This document shows, piece by piece, positions 1 through 6,477 of a stretch of 28,416 nucleotides of DNA. This DNA comes from an uncultured Clostridia bacterium (lineage in GTDB: Bacteria > Bacillota > Clostridia > UBA1381), in assembly GCA_910578235.1 (NCBI GenBank), contig CAJTPP010000007.1, positions 35,734 to 64,149 on the forward strand, written 5' to 3'. The first letter of the stretch is position 1, and each line of letters opens with the position of its first letter. The notes beneath the pieces are model-generated. The model saw nothing but the letters and a program-made list of their open reading frames with translations, searched no databases and was not told the origin of the DNA. The translations under genes were made by a program, and so were the position numbers.

Positions 1-1
1 A

Positions 2-436
2 AAAAAGGCCGCCGCAATCGGTGAAACACCTGTCGGAGCTGTTATTGTACAGCACGGTAAAATTATAGCGCGCGGATATAACAAGCGCGAAACAAAAAAG
101 AACGCGCTGATGCACGCGGAGATAACCGCAATAGACAAAGCATGCCGAAAGCTCGGCGGCTGGCGGCTGCCCGAATGTGATATATATGTGACGCTTGAAC
201 CGTGTCCGATGTGCTCGGGCGCGATTATAAACGCGCGCATCGACAATGTATACTTTGGCGCGTATGACAAAAAATCAGGCTGCGCAGGCAGTACGGTAAA
301 CCTGTTTAAAGACGGTCTTTTTAATCATAATGTAAATGTCACGGGCGGAATAATGGAAACGGAATGCGCGGATATACTGTCATCATTTTTCCGTGAGCTG
401 AGAAAACGCAAAAAACAAATCAGGGACGCTCGGTGA
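2..436 (+). CDS. tadA: tRNA-specific adenosine deaminase TadA (5'-truncated by window edge)
   Basis: The reading frame is open from base 2, so the gene begins before the window. TadA converts A34 of tRNA-Arg(ACG) to inosine. Visible zinc-deaminase signatures are the HAE motif (MHAEITAI, from base 110), where His binds zinc and Glu is the proton shuttle, and PCPMCSGAI, whose two cysteines complete the zinc site. The upstream segment GETPVGAVIV, typical of TadA, is translated from bases 20-49, so ATG 110 is internal and not the start. The C-terminus is Lys/Arg-rich, as usual for TadA. The stop codon overlaps the terminator hairpin. Family assignment is firm, and only about the first 10-15 residues are missing. 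Confidence 0.93.
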   Translation, partial: KKAAAIGETPVGAVIVQHGKIIARGYNKRETKKNALMHAEITAIDKACRKLGGWRLPECDIYVTLEPCPMCSGAIINARIDNVYFGAYDKKSGCAGSTVNLFKDGLFNHNVNVTGGIMETECADILSSFFRELRKRKKQIRDAR

Positions 437-448
437 GCGTCCCTTTTT
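423..448 (+). terminator. Intrinsic terminator of tadA
   Basis: A perfect 9-bp stem GGGACGCTC / GAGCGTCCC with a 3-base loop is followed by five T. The left arm lies in the last tadA codons and the stop codon falls at the loop. Confidence 0.9.
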
Positions 449-486
449 GAGTGAATTGCAAATAGATATTTCAGGTATAAATCTTA

Positions 487-1959
487 TTATTTCAGGTCAA
501 TGTCGATAGCATTGTCATAGTCAAGCTCAAAATCATAATAGTTTATGCTCAGACGTGTAAATGCTTTTTCAAGATTTTCCTTGCTGATAGTGCTCATATC
601 AAACGGTTTTTTGTTTCCGTTTTCATCAAATTCGCCACAATACTCATACCTGGCGGTATACGAGTTCGTGTCATGATGCACTATTGTAGTCAATAAACAG
701 CCTAATTTACCACCCGGCTCTACAATATTGCCATCTTTATCCATTGTACGAAAAGCCGGATCATACAGCGAGAAACCGTCCTTGTAATAGTCAATCTCGA
801 ACATACCGTCTGAAAAACGCACGTTTGTTACAACAACGCTGCCGTAATCGCTTGTCTTAAAGGTAAGCGGATATGTTCCTATCTGCTGAACAGAAGTTTT
901 ATCTTCGTTATAACGCATATCACCCTTTGTGGGAACAATTTTAAGCGCTTTTGTATTCGCGTCAGCCTTTAATAATTCAATCTTATTTACGCAATCCACG
1001 CCTACCCGTCCGCCGCCTAAATCGGTGTTCAGAACGTCAAGGCTCTGACCGTTTTCGTCAAAAACAGCACTGCCGCTTATCTTCATTCCGCCGTAGCCCT
1101 CGAATTTGTCCTTTACAACAAGCTGGCTTCCGAACGGTGAAAATACAACCTTTGAAATTTCTCCCTCACCCTGTTTTTCTACTTGAGACGCATTGCCTTT
1201 CTTATCATAAATTTCATCATAATACGTAAACGGGAACTTTTTGTTTACCTCTTTAACAACGCTTTTTGTTTCAACGCTTGATTTTTTAGCCGTAGTGGAA
1301 ACATATAAAAGCTTGGCCTTGTCAGCGTCTGTAAGAACAGTGTTATCATCATAGAGATAATCTCCCTCAAAGCTGCTGTTCTCCTTTGTCACAGTCGCCG
1401 GCTCACTGTACATTTCCAGCATAAAAGTATCCGGAACGTCCATATCGGCAATATTCAGCTTGATAACGCCCTTATATGCGCCGTCCTCCGTGGGATAAGC
1501 TTTTTCTTCATTGTGATTACCGAAGTTTGCCAGCTTTCCGTTTATGCGGCAAAGGAACCAAAAATTATAGTAATCAGGCTCCGTCATAACCGCATTGTCT
1601 TTTTTCAGCGTGTAGAAAATATGCATAAAGTTATCGTCAGTCGCCAGATTGTCGAGCGTCAGCGTATATCCGAAGTTGGATACTGTAGCGCCGACCTCGT
1701 CATTGTACTCTGAAAGCGCCTCCATGCTTGTGATGTCAATCGCCTTATCCGACTGGAAATAAGAAATAACACTTCCTGCCGCAAACGCCGTGCTTATGCC
1801 CGCTATAGCAACACAAGCCGCTATAGCGACCATGCGTCTTATATTATTGCGTGTACTTTTTTTCATTTCGCCATTCTCCATTCTATCCATTATTTTGCTT
1901 TTTAGAGCGTCATCGGGTTCAATTTTGGAAAATACGTTTTCAAAATCAATATTACGCAT
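487..1959 (-). CDS. DUF4179-type membrane protein, probable anti-sigma factor
   Basis: This 490-residue protein has a short cytoplasmic N-terminus (about residues 1-40), one hydrophobic segment at about 41-66 (RRMVAIAACVAIAGISTAFA), and a long extracytoplasmic domain rich in beta-type sequence. That architecture matches DUF4179-type partners of ECF sigma factors in Clostridia. It overlaps the sigma gene by 8 bases (1952-1959), which implies translational coupling. The start ATG at 1959 has a GGAGG ribosome site inside the sigma gene's 3' end. Inference: it holds the sigma factor at the membrane and releases it on an envelope signal. The sequence shows no ligand site and I see no zinc-binding anti-sigma motif, so the regulatory role rests on domain layout and gene pairing. 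Confidence 0.75.
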   Translation of the reverse strand: MRNIDFENVFSKIEPDDALKSKIMDRMENGEMKKSTRNNIRRMVAIAACVAIAGISTAFAAGSVISYFQSDKAIDITSMEALSEYNDEVGATVSNFGYTLTLDNLATDDNFMHIFYTLKKDNAVMTEPDYYNFWFLCRINGKLANFGNHNEEKAYPTEDGAYKGVIKLNIADMDVPDTFMLEMYSEPATVTKENSSFEGDYLYDDNTVLTDADKAKLLYVSTTAKKSSVETKSVVKEVNKKFPFTYYDEIYDKKGNASQVEKQGEGEISKVVFSPFGSQLVVKDKFEGYGGMKISGSAVFDENGQSLDVLNTDLGGGRVGVDCVNKIELLKADANTKALKIVPTKGDMRYNEDKTSVQQIGTYPLTFKTSDYGSVVVTNVRFSDGMFEIDYYKDGFSLYDPAFRTMDKDGNIVEPGGKLGCLLTTIVHHDTNSYTARYEYCGEFDENGNKKPFDMSTISKENLEKAFTRLSINYYDFELDYDNAIDIDLK

Positions 1960-2440
1960 AATAAAAACCTCCCTCCGTCAAAATGTCCTTCAGCTTTTTG
2001 CGTCCCCGCGACAAACGCGACAGCACCGCCGAAAGAGATATATTCATAATATCGGCAATTTCCTGCGCCGTGTAGCCCTGATAATAATGCATATATAAGG
2101 TAACTCTGTATTTTGGTGGCAGTAATAAAATTTCTTCCATGATATCACGCTCGTCAGAGGTGGTCATGTACATAAGCACATCCTCGTCATGGACTACATT
2201 TTTCTTCCAGCCGGATTTCAATAAATTCTTGCATATATTAACAGAAACCTTTATAAGATACGCCTTCGCGTGACTGTCATTTTCAAACTCAGTTTTTCTT
2301 TCCATAAGACGTATAAACGCTTCGCCTGTTGCTTCCTCGGCATCGTCCCTGTTTTTAAGATACAGCAGACATACGCCGTAAACAGCCTTCGCGTGTTTTT
2401 CATACATATCTGAAAAGTACTGCTTTTCGCTGTCGGTCAT
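1952..2440 (-). CDS. ECF-type RNA polymerase sigma factor
   Basis: The protein has 162 residues, normal for an ECF sigma factor. Region 2 (about residues 10-75) includes YLKNRDDAEEATGEAFIRL, the core-binding and -10 recognition helices. Region 4 (about 105-155) includes LPPKYRVTLYMHYYQGYTAQ and the helix-turn-helix IADIMNISLSAVLSRLSRGR that reads the -35 element. I chose ATG 2440 over the upstream in-frame ATG at 2485 because AAGGAGCGAATAAA precedes it. The downstream membrane protein overlaps it. The upstream side faces the hairpin-RNA array, leaving about 85 bases between the start and the first array promoter. A TATAAT is visible on the minus strand at 2477-2482 but no well-spaced -35, so its promoter may be self-directed. 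Confidence 0.9.
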   Translation of the reverse strand: MTDSEKQYFSDMYEKHAKAVYGVCLLYLKNRDDAEEATGEAFIRLMERKTEFENDSHAKAYLIKVSVNICKNLLKSGWKKNVVHDEDVLMYMTTSDERDIMEEILLLPPKYRVTLYMHYYQGYTAQEIADIMNISLSAVLSRLSRGRKKLKDILTEGGFYYA

Positions 2441-2525
2441 TTTATTCGCTCCTTCCCTGTATTTGCAAATACATATATTATACAATCTAATAGGGTTAAT
2501 TATTGCAAAAAATACAAATTTTTTA

Positions 2526-2554
2526 TTTACATTTTAATTGTAATATGATAATAT
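2526..2554 (+). promoter_or_regulatory. Promoter of hairpin RNA unit 1
   Basis: TTTACA (2526-2531), 17-base spacer, TAATAT (2549-2554). The spacer contains TGTAAT, making TTACA-N7-TGTAA with the -35 box, an operator-like inverted repeat. The unit 1 stem begins 7 bases downstream, at the expected +1. Confidence 0.8.
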
Positions 2555-2560
2555 ATTAAA

Positions 2561-2715
2561 TGCATAATATTATCAATTGAATATTTAACTCAAATACGGT
2601 GTACGTTAAGATAAAAACGTATGCTTAATCATCACTACCGTTTTTGAGTTGATTGATAATGTTATGCAAAACCAAGCATCGTTTTTTATGCGTTGCTTTG
2701 GCGGCGCATTTTTTT
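2561..2715 (+). ncRNA. Hairpin RNA unit 1
   Basis: Predicted transcript of about 155 nt. The outer stem is 17 bp (2561-2577 with 2652-2668) including one G-U. A 9-base bulge sits on the 5' side (2578-2586). The inner stem 2587-2600 pairs with 2637-2650 with a single T-T mismatch. The core is a small hairpin TACGTT / AACGTA (2602-2607, 2616-2621) followed by TGCTTA. The 3' end is the terminator at 2688-2715. An alternative hairpin AAGCATCG (2674-2681) with CGTTGCTT (2691-2698) overlaps the terminator's left arm. No start codon with a ribosome site lies inside. Confidence 0.8.
2688..2715 (+). terminator. Terminator of hairpin RNA unit 1
   Basis: ATGCGTTGC / GCGGCGCAT, 9 bp with two G-U pairs and a TTTG loop, followed by seven T (2709-2715). 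Confidence 0.88.
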
Positions 2716-2739
2716 ATATTATAAAAAATTATATTTCTA

Positions 2740-2768
2740 TTTACATTTTAATTGTAATGTGATATATT
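2740..2768 (+). promoter_or_regulatory. Promoter of hairpin RNA unit 2
   Basis: TTTACA (2740-2745), 17-base spacer containing TGTAATG, TATATT (2763-2768). Same geometry as unit 1, placed 25 bases after the unit 1 T-tract. Confidence 0.8.
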
Positions 2769-2774
2769 ATAAAA

Positions 2775-2923
2775 GCTAAGTATTTTAATTGAATAATTGT
2801 ACCATTTTGGGTGTATGTTATGACAAAAACGTACGCTTACTTTTCAACACCAATATGGTACAATTGAAATACTTAGCAGTATGGAAGCTACGTTTTTAGC
2901 GTGGCTTCGGCTGCGCTTTTTTT
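2775..2923 (+). ncRNA. Hairpin RNA unit 2
   Basis: Predicted transcript of about 149 nt. The outer stem is 17 bp, 2775-2791 with 2861-2877, with one G-U. The 5' bulge is 2792-2799. The inner stem 2800-2810 pairs with 2850-2860 with one T-T mismatch, as in unit 1. The core hairpin GTATGTT / AACGTAC shows G-U and pair changes relative to unit 1 that keep pairing, followed by GCTTA. The arms share no sequence with unit 1. The alternative hairpin GAAGCTACG / CGTGGCTTC (9 bp) competes with the terminator. Confidence 0.8.
2898..2923 (+). terminator. Terminator of hairpin RNA unit 2
   Basis: AGCGTGGC / GCTGCGCT closing a C(TTCG)G tetraloop, with two G-U pairs, then seven T. Confidence 0.92.
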
Positions 2924-2947
2924 ATATTATAAAAAATTATATTTCTA

Positions 2948-2976
2948 TTTACATTTTAACTGTAATGTGATAGTAT
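2948..2976 (+). promoter_or_regulatory. Promoter of hairpin RNA unit 3
   Basis: TTTACA (2948-2953), 17-base spacer with CTGTAATG, TAGTAT (2971-2976). Confidence 0.8.
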
Positions 2977-2983
2977 AAGAAGT

Positions 2984-3129
2984 GCGAAAATTTCAATTAA
3001 ATATTTATAATCCACAGGTATACGTTTCGATAAAAACGTATGCTTAATTAATTTTACCTGTGGGAGATTAATTGAAGTTTTCGCGAACTAAGCTGCGTTT
3101 TTAAGCGTAGCTTCGGCTGCGCTTTTTTT
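2984..3129 (+). ncRNA. Hairpin RNA unit 3
   Basis: Predicted transcript of about 146 nt. The outer stem is 17 bp, 2984-3000 with 3068-3084, with one G-U. An internal loop of 11 bases (3001-3011) faces 4 bases (3064-3067). The inner stem CCACAGGTA (3012-3020) pairs with TACCTGTGG (3055-3063). The core has ATACGTTT / AAAACGTAT followed by GCTTA. The alternative hairpin AAGCTGCG / CGTAGCTT overlaps the terminator. The arms are unrelated in sequence to the other units. Confidence 0.8.
3104..3129 (+). terminator. Terminator of hairpin RNA unit 3
   Basis: AGCGTAGC / GCTGCGCT with a TTCG tetraloop, then seven T. Relative to unit 2, one stem base changes (G to A) and pairing is kept. Confidence 0.92.
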
Positions 3130-3153
3130 ATATTATAAAAAATTATATTTCTA

Positions 3154-3182
3154 TTTACATTTTAACTGTAATGTGATAGTAT
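3154..3182 (+). promoter_or_regulatory. Promoter of hairpin RNA unit 4
   Basis: TTTACA (3154-3159), 17-base spacer with CTGTAATG, TAGTAT (3177-3182). Its -35 to -10 sequence is identical to that of unit 3. Confidence 0.8.
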
Positions 3183-3189
3183 AAGAAAT

Positions 3190-3347
3190 GTCAAACATAC
3201 AATTAAATAATTTACGAATAATACCAGTAGACGGTTTTGCAAAAAACGTGTGCTTCCTTTTCAATACTGGTATTTTCATAGATTGAATTGTATGTTTGAC
3301 GACATGAAGCATCGTTTTTGAAGCGCGGCTTCATGTCGCGCTTTTTT
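3190..3347 (+). ncRNA. Hairpin RNA unit 4, also leader of the small gene at 3375
   Basis: Predicted transcript of about 158 nt. The outer stem is 15 perfect bp, 3190-3204 with 3286-3300. A large internal loop follows, then inner stem ATACCAGTA (3221-3229) with TACTGGTAT (3265-3273). The core retains AAAACGTGTGCTT. The 3' part is the most divergent unit: a perfect 10-bp hairpin GACATGAAGC (3301-3310) with GCTTCATGTC (3328-3337) is mutually exclusive with the terminator 3321-3347. Only 27 bases separate the T-tract from a start codon with a strong ribosome site, and I see no promoter between them. This unit may therefore act as an attenuating leader as well as a free RNA. Confidence 0.75.
3321..3347 (+). 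terminator. Terminator of hairpin RNA unit 4
   Basis: AAGCGCGGC / GTCGCGCTT (9 bp, one G-U, 5-base loop), with six T ending the structure. It overlaps the alternative hairpin 3301-3337. Confidence 0.85.
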
Positions 3348-3374
3348 AATTTTCATGTAAAGGAGGTGAAAACT

Positions 3375-3632
3375 ATGACTTACAGTCTTTTGGATACAAT
3401 ATACAACGATTACGTGTCTAATATGATGGATGATATGACCGATGATGTCACAGAAGCCGAACATGAATTTGAGAAAAAATATATTGTGCCGGTATATGAA
3501 GAAAGCAAAGAAAAAGGCGACGACATGACAGAACTGTTTAACTGCGCGTTATCATCTTACGGCGAGAAAAATTTTAAAAACGGTTTCAGAGCATGTATAC
3601 GCTTAATTAAAGAATGTTTTGAAGATGACTGA
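3375..3632 (+). CDS. Small acidic protein, possibly DUF6809-like
   Basis: This 85-residue acidic, probably all-helical protein (MTYSLLDTIYNDYVSN at the start, GFRACIRLIKECFEDD at the end) has no signal peptide or membrane segment. ATG 3375 is chosen because AAAGGAGGTGAAAACT precedes it. A TTG-started extension to 3318 would read through the unit 4 terminator and is unlikely. The C-terminal pattern F-x-x-GF-x-x-x-x-RL-x-x-E recalls small Clostridia proteins of the DUF6809 type, whose function is unknown. That match is from memory and weak. It has no promoter of its own after the unit 4 terminator, so transcription presumably depends on read-through. A bidirectional terminator follows. Confidence 0.75.
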   Translation: MTYSLLDTIYNDYVSNMMDDMTDDVTEAEHEFEKKYIVPVYEESKEKGDDMTELFNCALSSYGEKNFKNGFRACIRLIKECFEDD

Positions 3633-3640
3633 TAAAAAAA

Positions 3641-3670
3641 CAGATAACATTTAATTGTTATCTGTTTTTT
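3641..3670. terminator. Bidirectional terminator between the small gene and the MATE gene
   Basis: CAGATAACA / TGTTATCTG (9 bp, 6-base loop) is flanked by seven A on the left and six T on the right, so it can stop transcription from both converging genes. The MATE stop codon (3658-3660) lies in the right arm. Confidence 0.88.
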
Positions 3671-4995
3671 GCTATAACCTGACGGTAATATCTCGCGTAG
3701 AATAAACATGAAAGCGCCATTGCTATAACCCAGCCAACAGGCCACGACAACCATATACCAATTTCCGAATTCATTGAATACGACAGCACATAAGCAAGTA
3801 TCACCCTCAAAAGCAAATCTGAAAAAGTAGCCGTCATAAATGATTTCATCAGTCCCGCTCCGCGCAGTATTCCGTCCGCCACCAATTTAACCGCAATAAT
3901 AAAATAAAACGGAGCAACTATTTTCAGGAAAATCCTTCCCGCATATATAATATCTGTCTCGCTTCCGCTTACAAACACATTCATCATAGCGTTCGGACAG
4001 AAGAAATACGCGATAAAAAACGGCATAGCAACAACCATAAGCATAATAATTCCCGCCTTAAATCCTTGAGGAATACGCCTCAGCTTACCTCCGCCGATAT
4101 TCTGCGCCGTATAACTCGACATTGCGTTGCCGAGCGTTGAAAAACTTGTTATCGCAAAGGTGTTCAGCTTGATCGCCGCGCTGTAGCCGGCGATCACATC
4201 CGCGCCAAAACTGTTGACACGGCTTTGTATAAACAGATTTCCCACCGATACAAAGCTCTGCTGTAAAATGCTGGGAACCGCCACGCGCGAAATGCGTCCG
4301 AGCATGGCGAATGAAAATTTTTTATACTGTCCCGATTTAATAGCTCTTATTCTTTTCAACATTACAAAGAACGCAAGCAACGACGAAATTCCCTGAGCCA
4401 TGAAAGTCGCCCAGGCGACTCCGGCAACTCCCATATCAAATGTAATTACAAACACAAGATCAAGAATAATATTTCCCACCGAAGACGCTATAAGAAAATA
4501 CAACGGCGTCCTGCTGTCGCCCAAAGCGGTGAAAACGCCTGTGCATATGTTATACAAAAACAAAAATATAAGCCCGTATATGTATATATTCAGATACAGC
4601 GCCGAATTCTCAAAAATCTCTTTCGGCGTATTCAGCATATTCAGCATCCCGCCGCAAAATATAACTCCGAAAACCGTCAGAACCGCGGCAAGAACTACTA
4701 TTGATATCACGGAAGTAAAAACAGAGGTTTTCAGTTTTTCAAAGTTTTTCGCGCCGAAAAACTGCGAAATTATAACCGCAGCTCCGACATTCGCTCCCGT
4801 CGCAACCGCCATAAAAATCATTGTAATCGGATAAGAAGCGCCCACGGCCGCTAAAGCCTGAGCGCCTACAAATTTTCCGGCTACGACACTGTCAACAATA
4901 TTATAAAGCTGCTGAAATACCACACTCAGAAGCATCGGTATTGAAAAGCTCCATAACACCTTTGAGGGTTTACCCTCAGTTAAATCAGTAATCAT
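3658..4995 (-). CDS. MATE-family efflux transporter
   Basis: This 445-residue membrane protein has about twelve hydrophobic segments and is full length for the multidrug and toxic compound extrusion family (Na+ or H+ antiport). The two halves have the typical layout. The N-terminal half opens with VLWSFSIPMLLSVVFQQLYN and VDSVVAGKFVGAQALAAVG, the classic MATE helix 1-2 signature, and PSILQQSFVSVGNLFIQSRV opens the second half. ATG 4995 follows GAGAGAATGAGGAA. It lies 21 bases after the PurF-like paralog and so probably shares the purF transcript. The substrate cannot be read from sequence. Confidence 0.9.
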   Translation of the reverse strand: MITDLTEGKPSKVLWSFSIPMLLSVVFQQLYNIVDSVVAGKFVGAQALAAVGASYPITMIFMAVATGANVGAAVIISQFFGAKNFEKLKTSVFTSVISIVVLAAVLTVFGVIFCGGMLNMLNTPKEIFENSALYLNIYIYGLIFLFLYNICTGVFTALGDSRTPLYFLIASSVGNIILDLVFVITFDMGVAGVAWATFMAQGISSLLAFFVMLKRIRAIKSGQYKKFSFAMLGRISRVAVPSILQQSFVSVGNLFIQSRVNSFGADVIAGYSAAIKLNTFAITSFSTLGNAMSSYTAQNIGGGKLRRIPQGFKAGIIMLMVVAMPFFIAYFFCPNAMMNVFVSGSETDIIYAGRIFLKIVAPFYFIIAVKLVADGILRGAGLMKSFMTATFSDLLLRVILAYVLSYSMNSEIGIWLSWPVGWVIAMALSCLFYARYYRQVIAKNR

Positions 4996-5016
4996 TTCCT
5001 CATTCTCTCTCTTTTA

Positions 5017-6435
5017 TTATTCCCTGCCGTTCCAGCAGTATGTGCAGAGCTTACACTCAGGTAAGCCTACAGAGTCAATCATATCGTCAAGCCTGTGGAA
5101 ACGAAGCGAGGTAAAATTAAGCTCATTGCATATTTCATCAAGCATTTCCTTATAATTTTGACTTTCGGGATTTGCGTAATCCTCAAGCACCTCTTTAGGA
5201 ACATCGTCCCCCTCGCGTCTTTTTATAATCCGTCTCGCAATCAGATCAAGCTCCGAAGTCGAGCGTGAAAAATTCAGATACTTACAGCCGAACATAATCG
5301 GCGGACACGCGGGACGTATATGCACTTCCTTCGCTCCGCTTTCATACAAAAATTCCGTTGTTTCCCGAAGCTGTGTTCCTCTTACGATCGAGTCATCTAT
5401 AAGCAGCAAGCTCTTGTCATGAATAAGCTCCTCCACAGGAATAAGCTTCATTTTCGCTATAAGATTTCTCTGCATCTGGCTCGGCGGCATAAATGAGCGC
5501 GGCCATGTCGGCGTATATTTTATAAACGGTCTTGCAAACGGTATGCCCGACTTATTTGCGTAACCGATTGCGTGAGCAATGCCCGAGTCCGGCACGCCCG
5601 CGACTATATCAGGCTTTATACCGCCATCCTGCCTGTCCCGCTCGGCCAGTTTTTCACCGCAGCGGTAACGCATATTTTCCACATTTATACCCTCGTAGCA
5701 TGATGTGGGATAACCATAGTAAATCCATAAAAATGTGCATATTTTCATCTCATCGGCAGGAGGCGAAACTGTCTCCACGCCGTCCGGCGTTATAAACACA
5801 ATCTCAGCCGGACCGAGATTTTTGTAATCCGTATAGCCAAGGTTGAGATACGCAAAACTCTCAAAAGAAGCACAGAAGCTATCCTTTTTATGACCCACAA
5901 TTATCGGTGTCCGTCCCATTTTGTCACGAGCGGCGTACATACCGTCGGGCGTGAGCACAAGCATACTAATGGAGCCTTTTATCACACTTTGAGCGAGCTG
6001 AATACCCTTTACAATATCGTCCTCCTGATTAATTATGGACGCGACAAGCTCAGTCTGATTAATATTGCCGCCGCTCTGCTCAAGAAAATGCGGATTACCC
6101 TTCTTATAAGCCATTTTCAGAAGCTCATCCGTGTTGCTTATAAGCCCCACGGTGGTAATCGCAAAATTACCGAGATGCGAGCGCACAATAAGCGGCTGCG
6201 GCTCGTTATCCGAAATACAGCCTATACCGGAATTGCCCTCCATTTCATTCACGTCACGCTCAAATTTTGTGCGGAACGGTGAATTTTCAATATTATGTAT
6301 CGCGCGGTTAAAGCCGTCCTTACCATAAACAACCATACCGCCGCGCTTTGTTCCCAGATGTGAATGATAGTCAATACCAAAGAACAAATCAAGCACACAA
6401 TTTTTTTTGCTTATTACGCCGAATATGCCTCCCAT
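5017..6435 (-). CDS. PurF-like paralog lacking the N-terminal cysteine nucleophile
   Basis: This 472-residue protein aligns along its length with amidophosphoribosyltransferase. It has an N-terminal class II glutamine amidotransferase fold (GNSGIGCISDNEPQPLIVRS) and a C-terminal phosphoribosyltransferase domain with an intact PRPP loop LLLIDDSIVRGTQ. Its N-terminus is MGGIFGV, where active enzymes have cysteine as residue 1 after Met or propeptide removal, so glutamine hydrolysis should be lost. It keeps Cys at KICTFLW and in the C-terminal CKLCTYCW. The Cys that PurF carries at VACKYD is replaced (DLIARR), so the Fe-S site seen in Bacillus-type PurF may be incomplete. It follows purF by 42 bases. 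I recall similar Gly-start paralogs in other Clostridia and in Bacteroides, so it is probably a conserved subfamily. Its function is unknown to me. Ammonia-dependent, regulatory or PRPP-binding roles are possible. Confidence 0.85.
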   Translation of the reverse strand: MGGIFGVISKKNCVLDLFFGIDYHSHLGTKRGGMVVYGKDGFNRAIHNIENSPFRTKFERDVNEMEGNSGIGCISDNEPQPLIVRSHLGNFAITTVGLISNTDELLKMAYKKGNPHFLEQSGGNINQTELVASIINQEDDIVKGIQLAQSVIKGSISMLVLTPDGMYAARDKMGRTPIIVGHKKDSFCASFESFAYLNLGYTDYKNLGPAEIVFITPDGVETVSPPADEMKICTFLWIYYGYPTSCYEGINVENMRYRCGEKLAERDRQDGGIKPDIVAGVPDSGIAHAIGYANKSGIPFARPFIKYTPTWPRSFMPPSQMQRNLIAKMKLIPVEELIHDKSLLLIDDSIVRGTQLRETTEFLYESGAKEVHIRPACPPIMFGCKYLNFSRSTSELDLIARRIIKRREGDDVPKEVLEDYANPESQNYKEMLDEICNELNFTSLRFHRLDDMIDSVGLPECKLCTYCWNGRE

Positions 6436-6477
6436 AAAAAGCCCCTTTCTGATTTTACAGTGTAATTATATTTTAAA

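Larger units (their letters stand above)
2526..3347 (+). repeat. Four-unit tandem array of promoter-hairpin RNA-terminator cassettes
   Basis: Four direct repeats start at -35 boxes 2526, 2740, 2948 and 3154 (periods 214, 208, 206). Constant parts are the promoter (TTTACA, 17-base spacer with TGTAAT, TA-rich -10), the RNA core around AAAACGT-GCTT, the terminator, and the AT-rich link between units 1-2, 2-3 and 3-4 that begins TATATTATAAAAAATTATAT. Variable parts are two arm pairs in each unit that differ completely in sequence between units but stay complementary within a unit. There is no open reading frame through the units. I do not recognise the family. Known Clostridia sRNA motifs with long variable stems (for example skipping-rope or drum in Rfam) would have to be excluded by a covariance-model search. 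Confidence 0.85.

Noticed and set aside
2526..3347. CRISPR array, retron or type III toxin-antitoxin repeats as explanation for the tandem units
   Set aside because: Repeat period is over 200 bases with internal promoters and terminators. There is no short repeat-spacer alternation, no cas or reverse-transcriptase gene nearby, and no 30-40 base antitoxin repeats next to a ToxN-like gene.
3318..3374. TTG-started extension of the small acidic protein
   Set aside because: It would be translated from inside the unit 4 terminator, has no ribosome site, and the ATG at 3375 has an excellent one.
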